A stretch of 64,000 bases of DNA, from positions 62,001 to 126,000 of the forward strand of contig BCHU01000009.1 in the NCBI GenBank assembly GCA_001599715.1, written 5' to 3'. The position numbers and the translations under genes were made by a program. Positions 42,951-54,343 of the stretch are shown in pieces. Each line of letters opens with the position of its first letter. Positions within the stretch are counted from its first letter, which is position 1. The stretch is from Phaeotremella fagi. Its lineage: Eukaryota > Basidiomycota > Tremellomycetes > Tremellales > Phaeotremellaceae. The notes beneath the pieces are model-generated. The model saw nothing but the letters and a program-made list of their open reading frames with translations. It searched no databases and was not told the DNA's origin.

Positions 42951-45900
42951 TCACTTTGGAGGACTCAACCCCAACCCAGCCATAGGTTTCAACGGAGTCA
43001 TCGGAACAAACGGAGTAGCAGCTCCAGGTGTACCGGCGACTGAACGGTTATGTTTCATATGAGCTTGAATCAAATGACCAGCCGCCAAAGCCGACATGAG
43101 CGAGAGTTCACCAGCCATGACGGCAGCTGAGATGATCCTAGCCAACCTTTGAGCGTTGCTACCAGGTGATGTTGGATGGGCACCTGCGACACCCAACATT
43201 TCTAGCATCGCTCGTTGCGGAGCGAGAATGGTTCCACCTCCAACTGTTCCTACTTCTATCGATGGCATTGAACAGGTGATGAGTAAATCCTGGCCGTCGT
43301 TGATACTAATAGCTATTAGCAAAAATAGGGAGAAGAGAAAAACAACACTCACGGTTCCATCAACGTCATACAGTTTGAACTTTCAACGTTTTGGGCTGGA
43401 TCTTGACCGGTAGCCAAATAAATAGCAGTGAGGATGTTCGAAGCATGAGCGTTGAAACCACCAACAGCACCAGCCATAGCTGAACCAATCAAATTCTTCT
43501 TGATGTTGAGATTACATAAATCCTGAACCGTAGTTTTGAGTACCGATTTGACCACATGCCCAGGGACGACAGCTTCAGCAACGACGGATTTACCACGACC
43601 TTCGATCCAATTGATAGCAGCTGCTTTCTTGTCGATACAGTAATTACCGGATAACGCCAACAAGTTCATCTCGGGGTATCGTAATTCGAGGACTTTGAGA
43701 GCAGCTTCTACACCTTTGGAAATCATGTTCATTCCCATTGCGTCACCAGTTTGAGTTGCAAACCTGACGTATAGAGTACGACCTGCCATTGCACATTTTA
43801 ATGAAGACAATCTAGCGAATCTCGAAGTTGAATTGAAAGCTTCTCTGATGATGTTGAAACCTTCTTCTGAATCCAGGAAAATACGACATTGAGATGCCAT
43901 GATGATTGATGGGAAATCGATAGCTGGGCCACGAGTCATGGCGTCTTTAGTCAATACTGTCGTTACTCCACCACCAAGATTGAGTGCTTTACATCCACGT
44001 GAAGCTGATGCAACCAAAGTTCCTTCAGTGGTAGCCATAGGGATATGTAACAATTGACCATCGACGTTTAATGGTCCAGCGACACCAACCGGTAAAGGCA
44101 TGTAACCAATGACGTTTTCACAACAAGCACCAATGATAGCTTTGTAATCGTAATCAGCCATCGGTAAAGCTGAAGCCTCGAGGGTCTGAGTAAGTGAAGT
44201 TCTTGAAGTAACAGCCCGTCTAACTCTAACAGCTCGTTCGAGATTCTTCAAAACTTTCTCTAAAGCATAAGTAGCGATTTTACCTTTTTCAACCAAGAAA
44301 ATGACCTCTTCGTCAGACAGGTTATTGGCACCAACACCACCTGCAAAGATTTCCACACATTCGTCCAGAGATCTTCTGCCGAATGTCATTTGAAGTGAAG
44401 AGGGGGAAGAGGAAGTGGAGGAAGGGTTACTGGCAGCCATTGTTGGTTCGGCGATGATTGGGATTTTAGGTGTTCCAGGGATGACAATGTGACCGAGGGC
44501 AGGTTTTGTGTTGGGAGGATGACCGTTGGCGTGTCCGTTGGCATGTCCGTTACTGTTTGCGTGACCGTTTTCATTCGTTGGCGTTTGATCACCTTCAACG
44601 GGACGAAGCATGGTTGCTGGTAACGGTGTCTTGTCTCGACCCCTTGGTGTGATTGATCTAGCATCTCGTCGGAATTGTTCGAGTTGAGAACCGCCACTCC
44701 ATCTTCGTCTTTTGACTGGTTCCGTACCGTCGAACACGCTAACCAAAGCTTGAGCAGCTGCTGCGACAGGACCTTTACCACCGATTGAATTTGAAGCAAT
44801 TCCTTTGAGTAGATAACCGTTAAGCAATACACTGATTCCCAAAGCGACTACTATCCATTTACTCAAAACTGGATCACCAACAAGAGTAGACCATTCACTC
44901 ATGAAATGGTCAATCGAAGCCATACGCGATGAAGCGTAACCGTCTAGTGACATGACGATATGAGTTGGGGGAATGATTTGAACGACCATGTCAGTTTCAA
45001 CAGGTTGGTTGTTGTATATCGATTCCAAAATGGGTGAAAGTGATGGGGATCTTGGATCGATTCTCGGTGGACTGGGTAAAGAATGAGTTGAATGACGTTT
45101 CAGAGCGGTTTGCTCTGTAAGTGTGGTACAGAGGTTGAGAATGTGGAGAGTGAGGAATGAGACGATGAGGAATAGTTTTAATCGAACGACTGGATTTTCA
45201 GGTTGATCGACTTTTGATAGGTTTGGGGTTTGTTCGGCGGATCCATTGAGAGAGGTTGATGAGGAACTTCGATGAATTGATTTAGCCCTTCGGTTACCTC
45301 TGATCAACTTGATTCGATGGACTTCAACCATGACAGCGAGGATGGCGACGTAGAATGAAAAGAGGAAGATGCAATCAGCTGCCATGATTAGTGCAGCTAG
45401 ATAACAGAATTCCCGTAAACCTCCAATACCACTTGCAGCTCCAACACTCAGAACAGCGATCTCGACGATGTAATCCCTAACAATGCTGACACCAACTTTT
45501 CCAACAGCTTCAACAACGATTTGTTTAGCAGCAACCGGTGCTGCCCATCTAACACCTTTCCCTTCAGCCAATCTCTGTAACCTCTCCAAAGGAGCTAAAC
45601 CCTTGTGTAAAGCACCCAAATCTAATCCTAACCCAACAGCGTCCGAATCTAATTCTCTGGTTGGTGACATTTCAGGTGAAGCTGCTATAGGGGCGATTTC
45701 TGGATTTTGGAAAACAGCACGGGCGAGTTGGAAAGGTTTATCGAAACCGACTGTGATGACCAAAAAGGGGAGAGCTTCTGATAAACAGACAGGATCGACG
45801 GGTACGTTCAATAAGTATGCAGCGAGAAGAGCGGCGAGGAAAGCGAAAATAGATGAAATCAAGGTGGCGAAAGCTAGAACAATAGATGGTTAACAAAAGA

Positions 45901-47021
45901 TTTTTTTTTCAAAGGATGGCAAATCTTTGTAGACAAAAACTCACGAAGCCAGAAGCTACTTCCCATCTTTCTCATGTTGATGAATAAATTCACAAATGTG
46001 CCGTGCATCAGTATGTAACCAAGAAGGACAACGAAGATATCGGCGGAATCGGCATTCTATCGTCAGAAAGGACAAACAAAAATGACTCACCTTGGCCAAC
46101 GTATAAAACCTCATTACCAAAGTTCTAGCAGCGTAAGTGAACCATTTGACATTTCTCAACCCGGCCAACATGTCATTCTTTTCTTCTTTTTCCGCTTGAC
46201 TAGAGGACGATAAACTGGAGAAAAGACCGGAACCATCGAAAGAAGGGAAGAAGCCCCAGGACGATGAAGAAGGTAAAAGACGGAAAGTCGTATTTGAAGC
46301 TGAAGTGAAAACGGGTAAATGTTGGAGTTGTTGGAGATATGTTAAAGTTGGAGTGTCAGGTGCTGGAGGACGTAGCAACATTGTTAAAGTTGATTGAGTG
46401 GAGTGAAGTGGATGAGGAACGAGTTGAGCGTCACAATCGAAACATAAATCTTTGAAAGTAAACTGCTTTTCCCCAACCTCGACACTGAAATCGTTCAACA
46501 ACCAATTCGACCATTCCTCAACCCCATCACCTTCCTCCCTAACCACGGTTAACTGTTTAACCAAAACGACAACAGCTTGATCACCCTGTGAATTTCCACC
46601 TAATTCAGGTGAGAAGACATAACCACCTTCTAAAGCGTTGGCTTCTAGTATCCGACGGAAATCGGTGGTAGGCAATGGAGCCCATGTGTTTGAATTTGAA
46701 AAAGTTTGATAGAGAGGTGATGAAGGTGAGGGGAGGAGATATGGACTATCGTCGATCTGTGCTGGATGAGATAGTCGAACTAGATGGATAGGTCTAGCTG
46801 GTGGTGCTGTGGGGGGTACATTGAAGCTGAGCGAGAGTTAGTGGTGAGCAACAGAACTAAAGAAGACTTTAGACTTACAACTCCGATCCCTTGATTGCAT
46901 GAAGCAATTGAAAGTAAACCAAGGTAACGATGATGAAAGTAAGAGTGATAGCTTCAATAGGTGAAGTAGCCGTTAACCCAGATAGAGAAATGAGTGTAGA
47001 TCGAAGGTTCGAGCTTATCAT
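42951..47021 (-). CDS. HMG1: HMG-CoA reductase
   Basis: Rate-limiting enzyme of the mevalonate pathway in the ER membrane, reducing HMG-CoA to mevalonate with NADPH. Five exons (about 47021-46879, 46827-46093, 46056-45944, 45875-43353, 43312-42951), roughly 1280 residues. After one N-terminal span and a long luminal-type loop come spans resembling the sterol-sensing domain ([18 protein letters not shown], then [21 protein letters not shown]). A variable linker rich in Ser and [10 protein letters not shown] repeats precedes the catalytic domain from about residue 830. It has [16 protein letters not shown] (catalytic Glu), [13 protein letters not shown] (Asp), [16 protein letters not shown] (Lys) and [10 protein letters not shown] (His), all present. 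[13 protein letters not shown] and the glycine-rich N-terminal half also match. Sterol feedback is expected from the SSD, not shown. Confidence 0.95.
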
Positions 47022-48359
47022 TGTGATATTAGATTTATAGCCCGAGCGATGAATCGATTTAGAAGGGGAATAAAATTATAAAAATTCAAGGTATGGTTGG
47101 TAATAAACGTCGATCTATCCGTCTAACGCTCTATCCTCTATCACTTCTGGTATCTGATCTTGTGATCCTGTGTTGAACAAGAGCACTTGACTGAGACCTT
47201 TGAGAAGGAGTTGAGGTTTCAAGTTGAATAAGAATTTGATGAACGAAAAAAGTCTATTGTTCGATGGATATCAGTAGTCGCGTCGCCCTGTGGGCTAGGA
47301 GGGGAGAGAGTTGTTCTTCCTTGCCGTCTTTGATTGTATGTGTACCTCTGTTTGGGTATGTGAGGTGGTGTTACTACACTATAATATGTATATGATAGAT
47401 GGAATAAAGGTATATGTATAAAGTAGACACCTGGTGCTGTCAATAAATCCTGCACTAACAACATTCCACTCCTCCCCCAAAAAGGGATCGTGCGATGCCC
47501 TGTTAAACCCTGAAAATAGCAAAGTGGCACCACCAACAACAACAACAACGCAACAACAAATCATACTATTAGTAAATCTCAAATGCATCCACCTGGGTCA
47601 GCAGCAAAGCACATCACAGTGGACGCTACGAATCCTCCCCTCCAAACACATTCTCCAAACCACCGTACCATACTCCCAACTCATCTCCAAATACTCCCCC
47701 AATTCCTGATCCCAACCCTCGACGCGTCTCGCCACCCAATCTCATTTTCGTCTCCAGTCAGCAGACGCAGCCCGTCAATCGTACCATCTTCAATTAGTCT
47801 TCTTTCGTGCCATCTCTTTATGCATAGCAATTTTCATCTTATTCCAAATTTAATCTGATTACGCAAACGAATTATCATACAATATGAAATGGACTGTCAT
47901 TTAGCATCCGTGTTCATCAGATTTATGCAACTTAAACTCTATCGGAACTACTAAATGATCGGCTTGTCCGAATAGAGAACTGTAATTCTTGAATTGAGCA
48001 TTCTTGAATTGAGCATTCTTCAAATGAGTGATCCAAAGAAGTCAAGCAGCTAATGACGTTGTCTGCAAACATCAAAGGAAAGAAGTTTCTGGTGTTGACT
48101 TGAAAGGGAAGTCTCGGGGAAACAATCAGGAGATTGAGAAGTCCTTTCTATTCGTTGGAAGATGACATACGAGCATGACGATAATACCTCTTTTGTTGCA
48201 GTGGAGCTCTAGAAGAAGACTTGGTGGTTTCGTGGAAGCCCTCCCCCAGAAATAAAGGTATGAAGGATTCATCCACCCGACTCAACACCTCAAGTTTTAA
48301 TCAATTACATCCACTCAAACCAAATACCAAATACCAAATAAACTCCACGTCTCAAATCA
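47022..48359. promoter_or_regulatory. HMG1 upstream region, 1.3 kb without a gene
   Basis: Long divergent spacer with no frame that looks coding. It holds CAA-rich runs (47520-47560), several ACACC/GGTGG-type words and a 15-bp tandem repeat (see 47985). HMG-CoA reductase promoters in related fungi answer to the sterol regulator Sre1, but I could not find a convincing site by eye. Confidence 0.45.
47985..48019. repeat. 15-bp tandem repeat, about 2.3 copies
   Basis: ATTCTTGAATTGAGC occurs at 47985 and again at 48000, followed by a partial third copy (ATTCTT). Confidence 0.85.
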
Positions 48360-48935
48360 ATGACCTTCTTTTCACAAGTTCCCAAAGACACATCAATTTT
48401 GAGATTCAGGTTATTGAATAAATTAGAATCAGGAGAACTTCTTGTTTCGATAACGTCTTACCAGATACTGGATACGAAAAGCGAACCGTACTTAGGTGAA
48501 TATCCACGCTGTTATATCAACCCCAAAGAGAAGACAATAAGAAAAGAAACGACAGGTTTCATGTGCGAAACCAGGTGGTCCTATGTTGGTGAACTCTCTA
48601 TCACGATTGTTGATGATATCAGTGCAGAAGATCGTACCAAATATGAGACGGAGATTGTAAAACTCAATACTGCTGTCAAAACGCTACATACAGAGCTGAA
48701 GAATTCTTCTCAAGGTCTCGACGAACAATACCCCATATCTGAAGGAAGACCAAGTATGATTATGATGAATCGTTATAAGAAACTGAATGAAGCCACTCTC
48801 AAACTTTATAAAGATTTTCGTGAGAAGTATCCAGAAGATCAATACAGGATTTATAAGACTGGAGAGATCAATGGTGTTTTCACTAGAACCTCTCGTTCTT
48901 CTCATCCTGAATCTCATACCTGTAGTTTTCAATAG
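48360..48935 (+). CDS. Tandem duplicate orphan, copy A
   Basis: Single exon, 191 residues, from ATG at 48360 in the context TCTCAAATCAATG, matched by copy B. The N-terminal half is strand-rich (TSILRFRLLNKLESGELLVS, GEYPRCYINPKEKTIR, WSYVGELSITIVDD). The second half is helical and charged (SAEDRTKYETEIVKLNTAV, NRYKKLNEATLKLYKDF). The end is TRTSRSSHPESHTCSFQ. Aligned with copy B: Y(P/R)RCYINP/YYINP, IRK/IRN, WSY.GE(L/I)S.T.VD, S.E.R..YE, (I/M)GEI..V.TRTS. No known family. Beta domain followed by helices, as in the 37-41 kb family. Confidence 0.65.
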   Translation: MTFFSQVPKDTSILRFRLLNKLESGELLVSITSYQILDTKSEPYLGEYPRCYINPKEKTIRKETTGFMCETRWSYVGELSITIVDDISAEDRTKYETEIVKLNTAVKTLHTELKNSSQGLDEQYPISEGRPSMIMMNRYKKLNEATLKLYKDFREKYPEDQYRIYKTGEINGVFTRTSRSSHPESHTCSFQ

Positions 48936-49463
48936 AAAGGTGGATGATAAAGCGGTGTTTGAATTTTCGAAAGGAGGTTGAAAGGAGATACAGTATTGTG
49001 AATGTATGATTTGAATGCTTTCTCATTCTTGATCACAGCAGGTTCGATGCAGAATATTGTAACGCAGTATCATTCTCACCGTTTGATTCTTATCAACCAA
49101 ATGTTCTTGACCACGAGGTAACCAGGGAGGCAACTATTTACTCGTTCATCAAGCAGATTTTCCATCACTCAGAACCAGCTCAGTATATGTACAGAATCAA
49201 ACCAAACTCCGTCATCTTAAAAATGAAGAACCATTCCTCTCCCAACGCACTGAAACAATTATTAGATATGACTCGTCTAAGAACTGATCACGAACGCGCT
49301 CCCTCTTCCATTCACCTGTGGAGCTCTGGAAGAAGACTCGGTCGTCTCGTGGAAGCTCTCCCTCCTAAAATAAAGGTATGAAGGATTCATTCACCCAACC
49401 CCCCAGTTTTTAACAAATTACATCCACTCTTATCAAATACAAATAAATCCACCTCTCAAAACA
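48936..49463. other. Duplicated spacer and promoter of copy B
   Basis: A 528-bp gap. Its right part (49315-49463) is the copy of the copy-A promoter. The middle (49060-49310) is unique sequence between the two units. No gene. Confidence 0.5.
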
Positions 49464-50027
49464 ATGAACTCGTCTTCAGAAATTCCCCAAGAAACGTCAA
49501 CTTTCACGTTCAAAGTCATACAAGAGTATGGTCCAGCATCGCTTTATGTTTCGATAATCGACTACGAGAGAAAAGATACGAGAAGCGATTCTCACTTCGG
49601 TAAATATCCACGCTACTACATCAACCCAATACAGAAGACAATAAGAAATGCAGATATCGACGAAGACACATGGTCCTACGATGGTGAAATCTCTTTCACA
49701 GTCGTCGATAAACTCAGTCCAGAAGAACGTTCAGAATATGAGAAGGCTTTGAAAACTTATGTGGAGACTCGCAATATGCTCGCTGCACCAGGGATCAACT
49801 ATTTTCGCAGTCTCGATAATGCATCCTTCGATACTGAAGAAGCACGAAACAAGTTGAGAAGATTCAATGATGATTGGGACGAAGCCAACGCCAAACTTCG
49901 TAAAGATCTTTTTGAGAGATGTCCAAGTGATCGTTACGAGCTTGATATGATTGGGGAGATCGAATCAGTTATCACTAGAACCTCTCCTTCTCGTTATCAT
50001 GAACGTCATAGCTGTACTTGTTCATAG
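49464..50027 (+). CDS. Tandem duplicate orphan, copy B
   Basis: Single exon, 187 residues. Strand-rich N-terminus (TFTFKVIQEYGPASLYVSII, GKYPRYYINPIQKTIR, WSYDGEISFTVVDKLSPEER) then a charged helical part (EARNKLRRFNDDWDEANAKL, LRKDLFERCPSDRYEL) and an end rich in Ser/Cys/His (TRTSPSRYHERHSCTCS). It aligns with copy A along its length at roughly 40 percent identity by eye, whereas promoter and 3' flank are more alike, suggesting relaxed or diversifying selection on the protein. Confidence 0.65.
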   Translation: MNSSSEIPQETSTFTFKVIQEYGPASLYVSIIDYERKDTRSDSHFGKYPRYYINPIQKTIRNADIDEDTWSYDGEISFTVVDKLSPEERSEYEKALKTYVETRNMLAAPGINYFRSLDNASFDTEEARNKLRRFNDDWDEANAKLRKDLFERCPSDRYELDMIGEIESVITRTSPSRYHERHSCTCS

Positions 50028-50636
50028 AAAAGTTGGTTGATAAAGCGGTGTTCGAATAATTGGAAGGAGATTGAAAGGAGTTATAGTGGATGTATGATTT
50101 GAATGTTTTTCGTTCTTGATTACAGCAGCCTCGACCCAGGATATCAGTACAATTCTGCCTTTGGTTCTTTGTTAACGAAGATTGATTTCTCTTGCGTTCT
50201 CATTCATGTTACTCTACTGCTCGATACCCAACCATAACCGCCCAAGAGACACTAAGCGGAATTAATACGTAACAACCCTTTCGGCTTCAATGAGCGTTCA
50301 TTGAAGCCGGGTTCATTGTATCTTCATTGTAACTACAATGAACTTTCTTCCCGATATACTCTGAGGTATAAATAGTAAGCAAGTAATTCCCGGAGTCTCT
50401 TCTTCTCCTCATTCGCGACTTTCCAACTTTCCAACATCCAATCCAGTCTGTTTTTCACCGAAAAGGTTTGAAACAACTGAACTCGGGCGCAGGGCGTAAA
50501 TCAATTACGGCATCGAGAACAATAACAAAAACGCTCATTCCTCCCATCCATTTCTTTTGACATCTTCTTCCTTCTTCACTGAAGAAGTGCATCCAGACAG
50601 CATTCACAGATACGCCCATACTAAACATCCAGTACC
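50028..50636. promoter_or_regulatory. Intergenic region with inverted repeats, upstream of F-box-like gene
   Basis: A 609-bp gap. The first 120 bp belong to the duplicated 3' flank of copy B. The centre holds two adjoining palindromes (50282-50343). The last 250 bp are the probable promoter and leader of the next gene. Confidence 0.5.
50282..50343. repeat. Cluster of perfect inverted repeats
   Basis: CGGCTTCAATGA (50282-50293) pairs with TCATTGAAGCCG (50298-50309) around a 4-nt loop. GTTCATTGTA (50311-50320) pairs with TACAATGAAC (50334-50343), and inside it TTCATTGTA (50123-type word at 50323-50331) also pairs with TACAATGAA. The word TTCATTG or its complement occurs six times in 62 bp. Confidence 0.85.
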
Positions 50637-52718
50637 ATGTCAAAAGACTCCATCCCGCGACGTTCATTCGCCGATTTATTCAGTAACCCAGCCCACGAAG
50701 AGTTATTGGAAGAAGTCTTGCGTCTGTGCGATGTCAAGACAGTTCTTCGTGCATCAAGAGTAAGTCTAATCATTGACGACGTACTGATGTACAGCTAAAC
50801 AAACACTGTGATCATTTGATCAACGAATCGACCCTACTTCAATTACCCATTCATGAACAGTTCTATCAATACGATTCGACGAAAACTTGGAAGACCGCTG
50901 GTCCCAACGATAGACTTAAGAATCTCAAATCACTCCAATCGAATTTAAATAATCTCAACCCCAAATCAGTCTCATACATTGATACACCTTCAATAGCAAT
51001 GTATCGAATTCTGAATGAAGGTATACTACTGGCTGGACCTAATGTAATGGCAGCTCCAATGCTGTTCAATGATAATGTAAAACCCTCTGAAGCTACTCTC
51101 AAACCTGCACCTTTTCTCTTTTATGATTTAAGAGGAAATCAACCATTTCAGTCTCCTACTAATACTTCGACTGCAGGACCGTCGGTGATTTCTCTTGGTG
51201 AAAACGAGATTCTGAAACGGTGTTTAAAACCTACAAAGGTTATTGATCCTGTCGAGAAACCTTGGTGGATCCTGTTACAAACGACTTTCAGAGTCGAGGA
51301 CGATATATTCGTCGTTGCAAGGGCGTAAGTGGAATATGAACGATTCAACTGACAATCTCTAGACAACTGGATCCTTATTCAAGATTTCGAATTTACTTTT
51401 ACAAAATGCCTTCGTTGACTCCTGATCTGAACGACGGTTTAGAAAATACAGACGAAGTCGAGCTTGAAAGTCACCCGCATGCTGTTCCGTTTATCGATGT
51501 TGTCTTTCCACCCAACTGGGACGCTATGATTGATGGGTCGTACAACACCTTTGAATTAGTCTTGGGACCTGGACATCAACTCGCTGTGATTGCTCGTGAC
51601 ACTATCAGGGTATTCGATTGGATTTCTGGACAATGTACTGTAAGTCGACGTATTTAAAGTCAACTAAACACTGTATAGACCTTGGTACCACCATACCAAG
51701 ATGATCATATAGACACAACCCTTGTTTTCCCTGCACAACATATCATCGTTACACTTCATTGGCAACCTGGAGATCGAGGTGAACCTGGATTCATCATCAG
51801 GGGATACATGAGTGTAGCAGCAGGAGGAGGATGGAGATTGATTTTCGAATTGGATCTACCTAGATCAACGGTACTTCCAGAAATCCAATTGACAGGTCCC
51901 GAAAAAGCATTCACCGTTTTACCTAAAAATCAATTTCAAGAGGTAACAATACTGTTTGAAATAGAATTGACCACTCCACAATCGAATCAACAATTATCAT
52001 TCGAAGGTCAATACAGAAGATCCTTGCGTGGTAGAATACCATTAAGTCTCCAAAGGTGGACATCTTTGGCGAAATTATACCGAAAATACAAAAATAATGG
52101 TTTAGCCAACATACCTCTAGAAAATTGGTCATCATTCTCTCAACTCTGTTTAACAAGATTCGACAACGAACCTCTCTCACGTGAAACTATGCCATCTTTA
52201 GAATGGGGTTACAAAGATTCATTAACGACTTATATGGTGAAAACTTCAAAATTGTTTGAAGACAATTTTGAAGAAGATGAAATTGACCCTGATGAACCGG
52301 AAGGTGAATTGGGTAACTTCTTCTGGTTATATTTGAACGATCAAAATCAGAGAATAGACAAAGCTGTCAAGTTGCGTAGTAAGAAGTTCGAACCTCCATC
52401 AAGGGGTTTAAATCAAGTAAGTGTCCGATACCTACTGTATCCTTGTTATCACTGATCACCGGGGCCGAATAGATTTTTGAACAAGAGAATATCAGAGAAA
52501 AAATCGAAAAAGTGTTTCCGATAAGTAACAAGAGTTTATGGAAAATCCATAAAAACTCTTCACGAAGACTTCGGAAAGAGGTGATTGAATTTTTGAGATA
52601 TGGTACGAGGCAAGATCGAATGGTTGGTTGGCATGATGGACCTAGACATGTTACCCCTGCTGTCAAGTTTGATGGTCAGAGGATTATGTTGAATGTGAGT
52701 GCTACGGGTTTGTATTGA
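50637..52718 (+). CDS. F-box-like protein with propeller-like region
   Basis: About five exons: 50637-50759, 50795-51326, about 51361-51640, 51680-52417 and 52474-52718, roughly 635 residues. The N-terminus (FADLFSNPAHEELLEEVLRL then CDVKTVLRASRLNKHCDHLI) is an F-box-like start. The centre is beta-rich, with repeats reminiscent of a WD-type propeller (HQLAVIARDTIRVFDWISGQ, AQHIIVTLHWQPGD, GPGHQLAVI). The C-terminal third is helical and acidic in part (EEDEIDPDEPEGELG). Probable SCF substrate adaptor of the expanded fungal F-box group. A GTGAGT near 52695 could mark one more intron, so the extreme C-terminus is uncertain. Confidence 0.55.
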
Positions 52719-52940
52719 TGAGATGACATTTCACTGACTTTGGTAGTGCTACGAGAGGGTGGTTGTACTTCATTTTTAATGCGGGGGAGCTCATATCGTG
52801 AATGCCCTCAGACCAAGTTGGAAAGGAATGCCAACCTGATTTCACATCGAGTATATGTACATAATTAGGAGATGTATGAAACAAAGCAGATCAACGACTA
52901 ATCACAGTGCCAACCTCATCTCATCATATAACTTCCCCTT

Positions 52941-54056
52941 CTACAACCCGGGAGTAGAGTCAACACCTCCGCTCTTCCACGCTTCAATTTCATCTTCATC
53001 ATAGACACCTTTCCATCGTCCCGCATCAACCCATTCTCCCATAGTCATGAAGTTGATCTCTTCTTGTCTTTTGTCCATCATTTTTTTATCTTGTGGAAAA
53101 AGAAAACTTTCTTTTATTTGCTCTCTGAAGCGACTTTCGAAATTGTCTTTAACTGTCTTTCCATCGCAAGTGGGAACCGACATCCATTCGGGATTGATCG
53201 AATCAAAGTTGACGTATGTTATATGGGCCTCAGAGTAGAGCACCCAAGGAAGAGCAGTGTAGATTAGTGCGCTGATAGTTGGACTGACATCGCGAGGATA
53301 GGAATAATATCTAGAGTCTCTGAGTTTCATAATCTCAGAAAGATACCCTTCGAGTGGTGGGAGACCTTCTAGAACCAATTCAAAATGACGAACCCCTCCT
53401 TCGTTTCTATAGCGGTAAAACCAATCTGTCCATGTAATCCATGAGCAAAAAACTTCTTTGAGTGGATCCAGAGTGAAAACCATTCTTCGAGATCGAGTTT
53501 CGAAAAGTTTCATTGACGAATTGAGGGTATCGTGATGATCCAGATACATGGATAAACCTCGTACAGTCAGGGTGTCCAAAGAAAGTGATCCGAGAAATAA
53601 TAACTCTTCTTCACGGGGTGTTGATCTGTGGTGACAGTCTGAGATCGATGTAGGAAAGAGGCGAACACATTGAAGAGCTTTAAGGGATGACATATGTGGT
53701 GTATTGAATATTGCCTCCAAATTTGATTCGAAATGAATATCGAGAATTTCAACCTGACCGAGTAGGTAGTGTTTGAACGAAAGATCTGGGGTATCTCGTC
53801 GAGCGATAGTCGTAGAGCTAGATACCAATAGATCGTCATCTGATCTGTGTTCGTTGTTGTTTTCTGAAATTGGAAAATCTTGGAAAGGGGAAATACGTTG
53901 TGAAGCATCAATTGAAATCTTTTGATAGATTTTCTTGCCAACTGTTTCGAAGACATCGCGAGAGATTCGTAACCATGAAGCTGGTGGATTATCGATATAT
54001 GAGAGGATGTGGGTAATGACCTCTTGTGGTATTGGTTTGCTTCTGAATTCACTCAT
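52941..54056 (-). CDS. F-box-like protein, single exon
   Basis: ATG at 54056-54054, stop at 52943-52941, 371 residues. The frame stays open 99 nt further upstream, but the downstream ATG begins the F-box-like start (SKPIPQEVITHILSYIDNPP then WLRISRDVFETVGKKIYQKI). The body has irregular leucine-rich strands (HYLLGQVEILDIHFESNLEA, LKALQCVRLFPTSI, GSLSLDTLTVRGLSMYLD), as in fungal F-box receptors. The C-terminal part contains an EWVDAGRWKGVYDEDEIEAW stretch. Convergent with the propeller-like F-box gene. Substrate unknown. Confidence 0.55.
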   Translation of the reverse strand: MSEFRSKPIPQEVITHILSYIDNPPASWLRISRDVFETVGKKIYQKISIDASQRISPFQDFPISENNNEHRSDDDLLVSSSTTIARRDTPDLSFKHYLLGQVEILDIHFESNLEAIFNTPHMSSLKALQCVRLFPTSISDCHHRSTPREEELLFLGSLSLDTLTVRGLSMYLDHHDTLNSSMKLFETRSRRMVFTLDPLKEVFCSWITWTDWFYRYRNEGGVRHFELVLEGLPPLEGYLSEIMKLRDSRYYSYPRDVSPTISALIYTALPWVLYSEAHITYVNFDSINPEWMSVPTCDGKTVKDNFESRFREQIKESFLFPQDKKMMDKRQEEINFMTMGEWVDAGRWKGVYDEDEIEAWKSGGVDSTPGL

Positions 54057-54343
54057 GGTAGGTATGATAGTGATATGATCAGTGCTGATAATGTGATGTT
54101 GTATGAAACACACTTGCATGGCTTTCAGTTCAAGTGGCACTTTCGATGATGGCAAGAATCGTGTATCATTTTAGGAACAAGTGGTAGTGTACAATTCCAA
54201 GTGTTACGGGGTGTAAGATAGACAGACAGCTACTGTCGATTACCACAGTAACGGTATGAATGAATGTACAGAGATAATTGTCCATCGATATTTATTTTCT
54301 CGTTTTGTCCAAAACCCCCAAAAAACATATTATAGAAGACGCC
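54057..54343. other. Intergenic region
   Basis: Gap of about 290 bp between the F-box start and the probable end of the secreted protein gene. It carries the F-box promoter. No other feature seen. Confidence 0.4.

Larger units (their letters stand above)
48198..50148. repeat. Tandem segmental duplication, two units of about 1.1 kb
   Basis: Unit A (from 48198 to about 49057) and unit B (from 49315 to about 50145) align over the promoter, the coding region and the 3' flank. Examples: GTGGAGCTCTAGAAGAAGAC at 48201 against GTGGAGCTCTGGAAGAAGAC at 49318; ATAAAGGTATGAAGGATTCA in both promoters; GATAAAGCGGTGTT and GTATGATTTGAATG after both stops. The spacing is 1117 bp in the promoters and 1104 bp at the start codons. 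Confidence 0.8.

Noticed and set aside
47434..47858. Two overlapping plus-strand frames upstream of HMG1
   Set aside because: Pro/Thr/Ser-biased composition without a domain, and a CAA repeat inside; no splice or start support.
48221..48421. Plus-strand frame starting in the copy A promoter
   Set aside because: Its counterpart in unit B stops after a few codons, so the frame is not conserved between the duplicates.
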